Program-made: the position numbers and the translations under genes | Notes under the pieces: model-generated | What the model saw: only the letters and a program-made list of their open reading frames with translations | Told to the model about the DNA's origin: nothing | The model's database searches: none | Shown: piece by piece, positions 1-7,664 of the stretch | How the letters are laid out: each line of letters begins with the position of its first letter | How positions within the stretch are numbered: the stretch's first letter is position 1 | NCBI GenBank assembly: GCA_030597965.1 | Contig: JAUVQU010000023.1 | Coordinates: 1-17,253 of the forward strand | From: Cellvibrionaceae bacterium | Lineage (GTDB): Bacteria > Pseudomonadota > Gammaproteobacteria > Pseudomonadales > Cellvibrionaceae | Direction: 5' to 3' | DNA length: 17,253 bases

Positions 1-1236
1 ATTGCGGCTTCCTTCAACACCCCCATGGCCGGAGTCATCTTCGCCATGGAGGTTATACTGATGGAATACTCCATCGCTGGTTTTGTACCCGTCATTTTAG
101 CTTCTGTCACTGGCGCCACTATGGCCCAATTGACCTTCGGTTCAGAGCCTGCCTTCAGTGTTGCGCCACTGCAACTCAGCAGTCTCATTGAGCTGCCGTT
201 AATTATAGGCTGCGGCATAATCATCGCCGTATTTGCCACAACCATGACTCGGCTACACTTAATCGCCGCCCGCCTGCAGACCATCAACATTACTATCAGG
301 CTGCTTCTGGTCGGCATCGTCACCGGGCTGGTGGCACTGTATCTGCCTCAGGTGATGGGTGTTGGTTACGATACGATTGAAGCCACTATGCAGGGTGAAA
401 TAGCTTTAGGTTTATTGCTCAGTATCGCCATTGCAAAACTTCTACTGACTACATTTAGCGTCGGCCTAGGAATGCCTGGTGGATTAATCGGCCCCATGTT
501 ATTTATCGGGGCCTGTGTCGGCGGGGCACTGGGCCTTATAGCGGAAATCATGCTGCCTGAGTCTGGGGCCAATGCCAGTTTTTACGCACTCCTCGGAATG
601 GGAGCAATGATGGGGGCTGTTCTGAACGCTCCATTGGCTGCTCTCATCACCATATTGGAACTCAGTTATAATCCCAATATTATTTTCCCGGCGATGATCA
701 TCACCGTAACGTCCGTCGTCACCACTCGACAGATATTCGGCTGCAACAATATTTTTATTGAGCAGCTCCAGCGCGTTGGTATTCAATTGAATTCAGGCAC
801 ATTAAACCAGGTGTTAGAAAGAATTGGCGTGCGCAGTGTAATGAGCACTCAATTTACCCTTTGTCACCAGAGCATGAACCAGCAAACCTTATTGTCGATA
901 CTGGAAGGCCAAGACAAGGACCGACAACCCGACTGGCTGGTCGTCAGCAAGGAAAGAGGCGGTCTGGCATTACTCGCCACCAAGGACATCAGCAACACCA
1001 TGGAAAATCTTGAAACACCCGAGGGCGATATCAATTTACTTTCCCTCAAAATCCGCAGCTGGCAGTTACAACCCATTGCTCAAGAAGCCAGTTTACTTGA
1101 TGCACGCAAGTTATTTGAAGACTCCATGGCCGACGCTCTTTATGTCGAACGTTATTCCCCCGCACTGAAATCATTACCTCTAACGGCGGTTGCTGGTATT
1201 GTTATGCCTGACATGATCGAAGGCGTTTATCGCTAA
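1..1236 (+). CDS. CLC-family chloride channel / H+-Cl- antiporter, 3' part (5' end outside window)
   Basis: The reading frame is open from base 1, so the gene starts before the window; 411 residues are visible. They begin in the CLC segment AASFNTPMAGVIFAMEV, which matches the helix that carries the internal gate glutamate in E. coli ClcA, and continue with GMPGGLIGPMLFIGACVGG, the family's second GxxxP-type signature. At least five hydrophobic helices follow, up to about visible residue 250. The last 140 residues are soluble and look like a degenerate CBS-domain pair, a common cytoplasmic tail in this family. The selectivity-filter glutamate (GREGP segment) lies upstream and cannot be judged. 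Where ClcA has Glu-Glu (202/203) this protein has Glu-Val (visible residues 17-18), and the region of the ClcA gate Tyr445 reads NNIFIEQL, with Phe. Family assignment is secure; channel versus exchanger is open. hemJ follows after 27 bases, so the two are probably co-transcribed. Confidence 0.9.
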   Translation: MAASFNTPMAGVIFAMEVILMEYSIAGFVPVILASVTGATMAQLTFGSEPAFSVAPLQLSSLIELPLIIGCGIIIAVFATTMTRLHLIAARLQTINITIRLLLVGIVTGLVALYLPQVMGVGYDTIEATMQGEIALGLLLSIAIAKLLLTTFSVGLGMPGGLIGPMLFIGACVGGALGLIAEIMLPESGANASFYALLGMGAMMGAVLNAPLAALITILELSYNPNIIFPAMIITVTSVVTTRQIFGCNNIFIEQLQRVGIQLNSGTLNQVLERIGVRSVMSTQFTLCHQSMNQQTLLSILEGQDKDRQPDWLVVSKERGGLALLATKDISNTMENLETPEGDINLLSLKIRSWQLQPIAQEASLLDARKLFEDSMADALYVERYSPALKSLPLTAVAGIVMPDMIEGVYR

Positions 1237-1263
1237 AATCGAGAGTTAAACACAGGAAGCCAC

Positions 1264-1683
1264 ATGCTTTGGGTTAAAGCCTTTCACATCATCGCCACTA
1301 TTTGCTGGTTCGCCGCCTTGTTTTATATGCCGCGGCTGTTCGTGTATCACAGCATGAGCAAAGACGAGGTCAGCCGCGAACGATTTCAAATTATGGAACG
1401 CAAGCTCTATCGAGGCATTGCCATTCCCTCTATGACTCTAACCATCATTTTAGGCAGCTGGCTAGCCAGCTATCAGTGGAGTTATTACTGGGACGCCCCT
1501 TGGTTTTTAGCCAAAATAGCGTTCGTCGTAGCTTTAATCGGTTACCAGTTATTGTGTGGCCACTTTATGCGCCAGCTGCGAGACAACCCAACCCAGCGCA
1601 GCCATGTATTTTATCGGTGGTTTAATGAGGCGCCGGTACTAGCTTTAGTGGCTATAGTTATATTGGTGGTGGTTAAACCCTGA
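1264..1683 (+). CDS. hemJ: protoporphyrinogen IX oxidase HemJ
   Basis: A 139-residue integral membrane protein of the HemJ (UPF0093) family, which oxidises protoporphyrinogen IX to protoporphyrin IX, the penultimate step of haem b synthesis, in the inner membrane. It has four hydrophobic helices (about residues 4-22, 53-70, 80-98 and 123-137). Family signatures are visible: KAFHIIATICWFAALFYMPR at the N terminus with His8 and Arg24, the ERKLYR motif (45-50), WFLAKIAFV with Lys84, and the FNE.PVL segment near residues 120-125. Length is normal for the family. The ATG at 1264 is preceded by AGGA (1254-1257) at a good distance. HemJ replaces the oxygen-dependent HemY and the HemG enzymes in many Proteobacteria, so this organism probably uses HemJ; I cannot see whether it has others. 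hemL, an early-pathway gene, lies three genes downstream on the same strand. Confidence 0.92.
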   Translation: MLWVKAFHIIATICWFAALFYMPRLFVYHSMSKDEVSRERFQIMERKLYRGIAIPSMTLTIILGSWLASYQWSYYWDAPWFLAKIAFVVALIGYQLLCGHFMRQLRDNPTQRSHVFYRWFNEAPVLALVAIVILVVVKP

Positions 1684-1730
1684 AACCGAACGACACTGAT
1701 CCTGAACAACAAAACCACGAGGAGCACAGG

Positions 1731-2570
1731 ATGGAAATATCGGCCGAAACCTTCAACAGTGCTCCGGTGATCATGAGCATTGCCAATCACGACCCATCCG
1801 GAAGCTCCGGCATACAAGCCGACATAGAAACCACAGCCAGCCTTGGCTGCCACTGCACTTCCGTCATCAGCAGCCTCTGCGCCAAAGACACACAAGAAAC
1901 TAAAGATATTATTCCCGTTGATTCAAGCCTGGTTATTGAGCAAGCTCGTGCAATCCTGGAAGACATTCCCGTAAAAGCCATAAAGATTGGATTTCTAGGC
2001 AGCGTGGAAAACATCGAAGCAGTACATTCGATCCTGCACGACTACAATAAAATACCCGTCGTCCTCGACCCCGCAAGCCGTACACATTTTAACGAGCACT
2101 CTGAAAAAACCAGCATGGCGCAAGCCATAAAGAATCTTTTATTACCTTTTACCGCCGTCGCCACCTTAGACCTGACCGATGCCTACGACCTATCCCACCA
2201 AAGTGACACCCTTGATGCATGTGCCCAAGAAATTCTGGAAAGCGGCTGCCAGCAACTGCTAATCACCGACACAACCCGCAACCCTAAGGAATATGAGAAT
2301 CAGCTGTATAGCCAATCCGGCCTTATTCGAGATTTCAGCTGGGAACGCATTGCGAGCCTGCCCTACGGCTGCAGTGCCACCCTCTCAACCGCCATCACCT
2401 GTTATATTGCGCATGGTTTACCACTTGAATTAGCCATTGAGCAAGGACAACAATTCAGCTGGCACTGTTTAGCCAACAGCCGTCGCGTGGGGATGGGTAA
2501 TCACATCCCTAACCGCTTCTACTGGACAGATAAAGACCATCGACGCCAAAAGAAGCAGATCCTGTCCTAA
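1731..2570 (+). CDS. ThiD-like (hydroxymethylpyrimidine phosphate kinase family) protein with altered active site
   Basis: A 279-residue protein of the ThiD branch of the ribokinase fold. ThiD phosphorylates HMP and HMP-phosphate for thiamine synthesis. Clear family features are HDPSGSSGIQADIETTASLG (residues 20-39), IPVKAIKIGFLGS (79-91) and VLDP (111-114). Its place next to thiE and hemL matches the thiD of Pseudomonas. Several functional motifs are eroded, however. The usual GTGCTL/GSGCTL loop with the catalytic Cys is GCSATL (213-218), so Ala216 sits at the Cys position. The TPNLPEA segment reads TLDLTDA (145-151), and the glycine-rich stretch after DPV is DPASRTHFNE. The start ATG has a strong Shine-Dalgarno GAGGAG (1719-1724), and the frame is intact, so it is expressed rather than a dead gene. 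It could be a diverged kinase or a regulatory pseudoenzyme; I therefore give no gene symbol. Confidence 0.85.
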   Translation: MEISAETFNSAPVIMSIANHDPSGSSGIQADIETTASLGCHCTSVISSLCAKDTQETKDIIPVDSSLVIEQARAILEDIPVKAIKIGFLGSVENIEAVHSILHDYNKIPVVLDPASRTHFNEHSEKTSMAQAIKNLLLPFTAVATLDLTDAYDLSHQSDTLDACAQEILESGCQQLLITDTTRNPKEYENQLYSQSGLIRDFSWERIASLPYGCSATLSTAITCYIAHGLPLELAIEQGQQFSWHCLANSRRVGMGNHIPNRFYWTDKDHRRQKKQILS

Positions 2571-2645
2571 TCGGCCTGCACTAGCCCTAGACTCAATCCG
2601 TCCGTAGAATGACGCTCACCAAAAACACCCTCATAAGGCGGCAAC

Positions 2646-3257
2646 GTGCTCAAAGGTCTTTACCTCATTACAGACCCCTGCTGGAAAGATGATCTTTTGA
2701 ATAAAGTAGAAAGCGCCCTATCCGGAGGCTGTCGCCTGGTTCAATACCGCAATAAAGGCGCGGCTCAAAGCTTAAGGAAAACCGAAGCCCTTGCTGTGCA
2801 AGCTTTATGCGAGACCTATAACGCATCATTTTTAATTAATGATGATATTGAATTGGCTGTCGCTATTGGGGCTGACGGTGTTCACCTTGGACAGGACGAC
2901 AGTCACTGCCTAATAGCCCGCCAACAACTGGGCAGCGAAGCCATTATTGGCATCACTTGCCACAGCGATTTACGGCTCGCCAAAAACGCCGAGTGCGATG
3001 GTGCCAACTACGTCGCCTTTGGTAGATTCTTCCCATCAAGCACCAAACCGGAAGCGGTACCCGCGCCACAACAGTTGATCACCGAAGCAAAGCAATCACT
3101 GGCTATTCCTGTGGTAGCGATCGGTGGCATTACACTGGATAATGCACCCAACTTAATCCAGCAGGGCGTAGACATGTTGGCCGTTAGCCACAGCTTACTC
3201 AGTGCCGACAACTGCGAACAACGCGCGCGCGCTTTTAACGAACTGTTTAGACGCTAA
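2646..3257 (+). CDS. thiE: thiamine-phosphate synthase
   Basis: A 203-residue TIM-barrel enzyme that joins HMP pyrophosphate to the thiazole phosphate to give thiamine phosphate in the cytosol. Conserved elements in order: LYLITDP (5-11), QYRNK (33-37, pyrophosphate-binding basic residues), LINDDIELA (63-71, metal-binding Asp), GVHLGQDD (78-85), GITCHS (102-107), YVAFGRFFPSSTKP (122-135, with Lys134), and VVAIGGI (156-162), the phosphate-binding loop. Length is usual. The start is GTG at 2646 with a modest ribosome-binding site AAGGCGG (2635-2641); no in-frame ATG lies between the previous gene and this one. It needs HMP-PP as substrate, normally made by ThiD, and the adjacent upstream gene is a ThiD relative with a changed active site. 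The stop codon lies inside a small hairpin. Confidence 0.95.
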   Translation: MLKGLYLITDPCWKDDLLNKVESALSGGCRLVQYRNKGAAQSLRKTEALAVQALCETYNASFLINDDIELAVAIGADGVHLGQDDSHCLIARQQLGSEAIIGITCHSDLRLAKNAECDGANYVAFGRFFPSSTKPEAVPAPQQLITEAKQSLAIPVVAIGGITLDNAPNLIQQGVDMLAVSHSLLSADNCEQRARAFNELFRR

Positions 3258-3281
3258 CAAATTAGCGGCAACCAAATTGGT
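3252..3281 (+). other. small tandem hairpins at the thiE stop codon
   Basis: CGCTAA (3252-3257) and TTAGCG (3262-3267) form a 6-bp stem with a CAAA loop; the TAA stop of thiE is in its left arm. It is followed at once by ACCA-AAT-TGGT (3271-3281). There is no U-tract, so this is not a classical terminator. It could affect mRNA processing or the relative expression of thiE and hemL, or be chance. Confidence 0.4.
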
Positions 3282-3316
3282 GGAAAGCAAAAACACCGAA
3301 CAACCAAGGATTTTTC

Positions 3317-4597
3317 ATGACCAGCTCCAAAGAACTATTCCAACAGGCACAAAAGCACATCCCTGGCGGGGTGAACTCTCCTGTTCGCGCCTTTAAAGCG
3401 GTCGGCGGTACACCTGTATTTTTTGAGAAGGCACAAGGCGCTTACTTATTTGATAGCGAGCAAAAACGTTATGTGGATTATGTACTCTCCTGGGGGCCAA
3501 TGATTCTGGGTCACGCACATCCCGATGTTATTGCTGCGGTTATCGCCAAAGCACGAGATGGCTTAAGCTTTGGCGCACCAACAGAAATTGAAACCACTCT
3601 CGCCGATAAACTCTGTGAGCTGATGCCCAATATGGACATGGTGCGCTTTGTAAATTCCGGTACCGAAGCCACCATGAGCGCCATTCGCTTGGCCCGTGGT
3701 TATACGGGACGCGACAAAATCATTAAGTTTGAAGGCTGCTATCACGGCCACTCAGACTCTCTATTGGTCAAAGCCGGCTCAGGAGCATTAACGCTGGGCG
3801 TACCCAGCTCACCGGGTGTTCCAGAGGCGCTGGCGGATCACACAATAACCCTGACCTACAACGACATTGATGATGTTAAAGCGGCCTTTGCCGAAATAGG
3901 CGAGCAGGTGGCCTGCGTTATTGTTGAGCCAGTCGCGGGTAATATGAATTGCGTCCCACCCATTCCCGGCTTCCTGGAAGAGATTCGCACACAGTGCGAT
4001 CAATACGGATCCGTGTTCATTATCGATGAAGTGATGACCGGCTTTCGTGTCAGCATGACGGGCGCACAAGGGCATTACGGTATTGAAGCCGACCTGACCA
4101 CGCTGGGTAAAGTAATGGGCGGCGGTATGCCAGTCGGTGCTTTTGGCGGAAAAAAAGACATTATGTCCCAGATCGCTCCGCTGGGCCCCGTTTACCAGGC
4201 GGGTACGCTATCCGGTAATCCGGTCGCTATGGCCGCAGGCCTAAAAACACTAGAACTAATAACCGCCGAAGGCTTTTATCCACCTGTTTTTGATAAGACC
4301 AGCGCGTTAATGGCAGGGTTTAAAAATGCCGCAAACAAGCATGGCATCCCATTTACCACCAACCATGTCGGCTCCATGTTTGGTTTTTTCTTTACGGAAG
4401 AACAGCAGATCACTAATTACCAACAAGTCATGGCCTGTAATATTGAGCGTTTCAATAGGTTTTATCACTTGATGCTTGATGCTGGAGTCTACTTTGCCCC
4501 CGCCAGCTATGAGGCAGGCTTTATGTCTGCGGCGCACACTGAAGAAGATCTGGCATTTACCATTGCCGCGGCCGACCAAGCCTTTTCTAAACTCTGA
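3317..4597 (+). CDS. hemL: glutamate-1-semialdehyde 2,1-aminomutase
   Basis: A 426-residue PLP-dependent, class III aminotransferase-fold enzyme that turns glutamate-1-semialdehyde into 5-aminolevulinate, the C5-route entry to tetrapyrroles. The N terminus with PGGVNSPVRAF (16-26) is diagnostic. Other signatures: VNSGTEATMSAIRLARG (112-128), the YHGH motif (142-145), EPVAGN (204-209), IIDEVMTGFR (235-244) and LGKVMGGGMPVGAFGG (263-278), where Lys265 is the expected Schiff-base lysine, the same number as in E. coli HemL. Length is standard. AAGGA at 3305-3309 precedes the ATG. It is the last gene of the plus-strand run and is followed by a strong terminator. thiD-thiE-hemL is a known order in Pseudomonas; hemJ upstream adds a second haem step to the run. 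Confidence 0.97.
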   Translation: MTSSKELFQQAQKHIPGGVNSPVRAFKAVGGTPVFFEKAQGAYLFDSEQKRYVDYVLSWGPMILGHAHPDVIAAVIAKARDGLSFGAPTEIETTLADKLCELMPNMDMVRFVNSGTEATMSAIRLARGYTGRDKIIKFEGCYHGHSDSLLVKAGSGALTLGVPSSPGVPEALADHTITLTYNDIDDVKAAFAEIGEQVACVIVEPVAGNMNCVPPIPGFLEEIRTQCDQYGSVFIIDEVMTGFRVSMTGAQGHYGIEADLTTLGKVMGGGMPVGAFGGKKDIMSQIAPLGPVYQAGTLSGNPVAMAAGLKTLELITAEGFYPPVFDKTSALMAGFKNAANKHGIPFTTNHVGSMFGFFFTEEQQITNYQQVMACNIERFNRFYHLMLDAGVYFAPASYEAGFMSAAHTEEDLAFTIAAADQAFSKL

Positions 4598-4613
4598 TGT
4601 TTCTGCAACCACA

Positions 4614-4650
4614 AAAATAAAAAGCGCCTTATCAAAGCGCTTTTTATTTT
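4614..4650. terminator. bidirectional intrinsic terminator between hemL and lpoP
   Basis: A 14-bp perfect stem (4614-4627 with 4637-4650) with a 9-base loop. The core AAAAAGCGC/GCGCTTTTT is flanked by A and T tracts, so it gives a GC core plus U-tract on both strands. It lies between the convergent hemL (stop 4597) and the minus-strand lipoprotein gene (stop at 4677). Confidence 0.9.
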
Positions 4651-4676
4651 ATTAATCTCCCAATATTCTACCCAGT

Positions 4677-5114
4677 CTAGGGCGCGCTCAATAAACCCTG
4701 CAGATCTCTTGCCAACCGAGAACCTTGCCTGGCATAACGCAGCCCCTGCTCCGCAAATGCCTTGGCCTGATTAATATTATCTAAATTTAAATATGAGCGG
4801 GCAATCAGCCAATAAAACTCGGCATTGCGGCGATCAACTCGCAAGCCCCTCTCAGCCACCACAATAGTACGCTGCCATTCCTGGCTATCAAATTCTTTAC
4901 GCGCTTCCTGCTCCAGTAACGCGGTAACAGACTGAGTACTGACTGGCTCAACCGTGCTTTTCACCGGCGCCGGTGTTGGCTGAGACCTTTCAGCCTCATC
5001 TATAACAGCTGGGTAATATACCGGCTCATAGCGTGGCTGAGTTGTTTCGCAACCCACTAACGTCATCAGTATTAACCCGCCGAGCAACCGTACTTTTTTA
5101 AATTCAAACAACAT
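4677..5114 (-). CDS. lpoP: TPR lipoprotein, probable PBP1B activator LpoP
   Basis: A 145-residue outer-membrane lipoprotein candidate. A basic N terminus and hydrophobic stretch (8-21) end in the lipobox LVGC with Cys22; the next residue is Glu, not Asp, so Lol sorting to the outer membrane is expected. A Pro/Thr-rich linker follows (about 28-60), then helical tetratricopeptide repeats (about 64-142), with a TPR-like segment FYWLIARSYLNLDNINQAKAF (100-120). The gene lies 52 bases after mrcB on the same strand. In P. aeruginosa the TPR lipoprotein encoded next to the PBP1b gene is LpoP, which activates that synthase from the outer membrane and is unrelated to enterobacterial LpoB. Position, domain make-up and size agree with that; the assignment rests on these rather than on an alignment. 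The ATG is preceded by GGGAG close to the start. Confidence 0.75.
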   Translation of the reverse strand: MLFEFKKVRLLGGLILMTLVGCETTQPRYEPVYYPAVIDEAERSQPTPAPVKSTVEPVSTQSVTALLEQEARKEFDSQEWQRTIVVAERGLRVDRRNAEFYWLIARSYLNLDNINQAKAFAEQGLRYARQGSRLARDLQGLLSAP

Positions 5115-5166
5115 CTTCTCCCAAATAAAGATTCATCGATACCAGGCCCATTATTATCTAAGCCGC

Positions 5167-7500
5167 TTACCTGAGCCACTTGTCGAACCAATGGCTAATC
5201 GGATTTTTACGTCGCTGACATTGCGCGTTAAAATCAGGCGTTTGACCAGTCTCAAACGGCAGACGCCTGGCACCCATACAGTTCTCATCACTCAACCCAC
5301 CCGTCTCCTTATCCACCCAGAGGTATTCGATATCACCCCCCTGCGACAAAGCCAATCCTTGAGTGGGCAAACGCCGAAAGACATCACGCCACACCCGCAG
5401 CGCGCCACTGGAACCCGTAAGCGGGGTAATACTATTGTCGTCCTTTCCAATCCAGGCCACCGCAATATGCTGACCACTGAATCCCGCAAACCAACTGTCC
5501 CGCTGATTATTCGTGGTGCCGGTTTTACCCGCCAACATAAGCTCCCTTGGTAGCTGCTGATAGACCCCGCGACCGGTGCCCTCCTGCATGACATTCTGCA
5601 TCGCAAACTGGATCAAATGCGCTGCCTCCAAATCGACCACCTGCTCAATTTCAAGCGGGTAACGATTCAAATGATGATTCTGCGCATCCACTACAGTACG
5701 GATAGCCCGCATTGGTGTTTTGACGCCATCATTAGCAAGAACATGGTATAAGCCCAACACTTCCATAGGCGTCAGTGATACAGAGCCCAACAACATCGCA
5801 GGCGTAACAGACGTCTCAACCTCAACCCCCATCGATTGCATGGTTTCCCATACTTTTCCCAACCCAACATCCATACCCAGACGGGCGGCAGCCAAATTAT
5901 AAGACTGGGTAAGCGCATCAATAAGAAAAACATCACCGTGGGATATTCGATCAAAATTACGCGGCTGCCAGAGCTTGCCATCAGGCCCTTTCACGCTAAC
6001 GGGAGCATCACTGATCTTGCTCGCAAGGTTATAACCATTTTGCAAAGCCGTGAGGTAAACCACTGGTTTAATCAACGAACCAATGGAGCGACGCGCATCC
6101 AACGCCCGGTTAAATCCGGAAAACTGGGTGTTACGATCCCCCACCACAGCCTCAACTTCACCACTGCCGACTGCCGCTAAGACTACCGCGCCTTGTAAAC
6201 CAGTGGCCTTGTAGGCCGACTCCAGGCTCTTTAAGCGTTCTGTCAGCGCTCTTTCAACGTGCCCTTGTGCTCGCAGCGACATAGTGGAGTAGATTTTCAA
6301 CCCCTCCGAATTTAACTCCTCGGCGGAATAGTCTTCACGCAACTGACGTTTTACCAGATCAATAAATGCCGGGTAATCATGCAGCCGCCTCTTACTCGCA
6401 CTGACCACTCCGAGAGATTTTGACTTGGCAGTTTTTGCCTGTGAAACACCAATTAATTCTTGATCCAGCATCACATCAATCACCAGGTTGCGTCGCCCCA
6501 ATGCCCGCTCAGGGTTCCTCCAGGGATTATAGTATGATGCGCCTTTAACCAAGCCAATCAGCAACGCAATTTCATGCACTTCAAGCTGCTGAACCGGTCG
6601 ACGAAAATAGTGCTTAGCCGCCAAACCGAAACCATGAATCTCTCTCGGACCACTCTGACCAAGATAGATTTCATTGAGATAGGTTTCTAGAATTTCAGCC
6701 TTGCTGTAATGCAATTCCAATAATACTGACATTACCGCTTCTGTAAGCTTGCGCGATAAGCTCCGACTCTGGTCCAGGAAGAAATTTTTCACCAGCTGCT
6801 GGGTTAGCGTACTACCACCCTGCACGATGCGCCCGGACTTCATATTTACCAACATTGCTCTGGCAATTGCTCGGGGCGACACCCCCCAATGATCGACAAA
6901 AGCACGATCCTCAATAGCGATCAGTGTCTCCCCCAACAACGCAGGTACTTCGTGGAGCTGAACCAAACTGCGATCTTCACGCTGCTTTGGATAAATACCA
7001 CCGATTAACGGAGGCTCTAAACGAGCCAATGGCACCGAACCACCCGCCTCTCCCTTAAGGCTCACAATTTGGCTGTTAGCAATTCGCAACCGCAGATAAC
7101 GATCCGACTCGACATCATCCGCTATGGCAAAGCCACGAATATAAATTTCAAATTCATTAGAAGAACGGGCCGACCATTGGCCACTGCGTTTCACATAGGT
7201 AACCTGCTGGTATTCAAGCGCAGAAAGTTCAGCCTTAAGGTCCGCTGCTGTTAGTTGTTGCCCAACATATAACTCCAGCGGCTGCGCATAAACACGCGCC
7301 GGCAATGCCCACTTACGCCCATCAAATTTGGAGCGCACTTCAAAGTCGAGATAAACCACCCATATCAGAAATACCACTGCGACAATCGCGCATAATCCAC
7401 CGATAACACGCCAGATTTTTGAGCGTGCAGCCTTGGGTTTTTTTTTCGATGCCCGACGCGGGGCTTTTTTTGTTTTCTTAACCTTTGCTTTCTTAACCAT
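5167..7500 (-). CDS. mrcB: penicillin-binding protein 1B (bifunctional peptidoglycan synthase)
   Basis: A class A PBP that polymerises lipid II and cross-links the strands in the periplasm. Numbering from the ATG at 7500 (777 residues): a Lys/Arg-rich cytoplasmic tail (1-28), one membrane helix (about 29-51), a UB2H-like region (about 65-150), then the GT51 glycosyltransferase with AIEDRAF (catalytic Glu197), QGGSTLTQQLVKNFF and RKLTEAVMSVLLE. The transpeptidase follows with SLIK (nucleophile Ser475, Lys478), SYN (533-535) and KTGT (659-662). All motifs are intact. A GTG 30 bases upstream (7530) is also in frame, but it has no Shine-Dalgarno and adds ten residues before a typical basic tail; GAAGG stands, rather close, before the ATG, so I prefer 7500. 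It heads an operon with lpoP, its likely activator, and is divergent from the kinase gene at 7665. Confidence 0.96.
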   Translation of the reverse strand: MVKKAKVKKTKKAPRRASKKKPKAARSKIWRVIGGLCAIVAVVFLIWVVYLDFEVRSKFDGRKWALPARVYAQPLELYVGQQLTAADLKAELSALEYQQVTYVKRSGQWSARSSNEFEIYIRGFAIADDVESDRYLRLRIANSQIVSLKGEAGGSVPLARLEPPLIGGIYPKQREDRSLVQLHEVPALLGETLIAIEDRAFVDHWGVSPRAIARAMLVNMKSGRIVQGGSTLTQQLVKNFFLDQSRSLSRKLTEAVMSVLLELHYSKAEILETYLNEIYLGQSGPREIHGFGLAAKHYFRRPVQQLEVHEIALLIGLVKGASYYNPWRNPERALGRRNLVIDVMLDQELIGVSQAKTAKSKSLGVVSASKRRLHDYPAFIDLVKRQLREDYSAEELNSEGLKIYSTMSLRAQGHVERALTERLKSLESAYKATGLQGAVVLAAVGSGEVEAVVGDRNTQFSGFNRALDARRSIGSLIKPVVYLTALQNGYNLASKISDAPVSVKGPDGKLWQPRNFDRISHGDVFLIDALTQSYNLAAARLGMDVGLGKVWETMQSMGVEVETSVTPAMLLGSVSLTPMEVLGLYHVLANDGVKTPMRAIRTVVDAQNHHLNRYPLEIEQVVDLEAAHLIQFAMQNVMQEGTGRGVYQQLPRELMLAGKTGTTNNQRDSWFAGFSGQHIAVAWIGKDDNSITPLTGSSGALRVWRDVFRRLPTQGLALSQGGDIEYLWVDKETGGLSDENCMGARRLPFETGQTPDFNAQCQRRKNPISHWFDKWLR

Positions 7501-7664
7501 AGCCTTCAGTCTACTGATAGTGCGGCACACAGGCGAGCATTGCCGTAATTATCTGGTTCCACCTTACCGTTAATTTGCGCATAATAGCGCCTCTTAATTT
7601 AACCGCTGATTATCCAGCCAGGTAATTCTTGCGTGCCCAATAACGCAACTTTAAAAGGCCAAAC

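Noticed and set aside
1302..1625. 107-residue frame inside hemJ in another phase
   Set aside because: hemJ is clearly the coding frame, with conserved membrane helices and motifs.
2571..2645. Possible TPP riboswitch before thiE
   Set aside because: The gap is only 75 bases and lacks the conserved THI-box sequences such as CTGAGA; a full TPP aptamer does not fit.
5836..6180. 114-residue open frame antisense to mrcB
   Set aside because: It overlaps the transpeptidase domain of PBP1B and lacks any protein signature.
7501..7664. Promoters in the mrcB/kinase divergent region
   Set aside because: Promoters must exist nearby, but no pair of boxes with proper spacing was convincing; TTGCGC (7575-7580) has no good partner.
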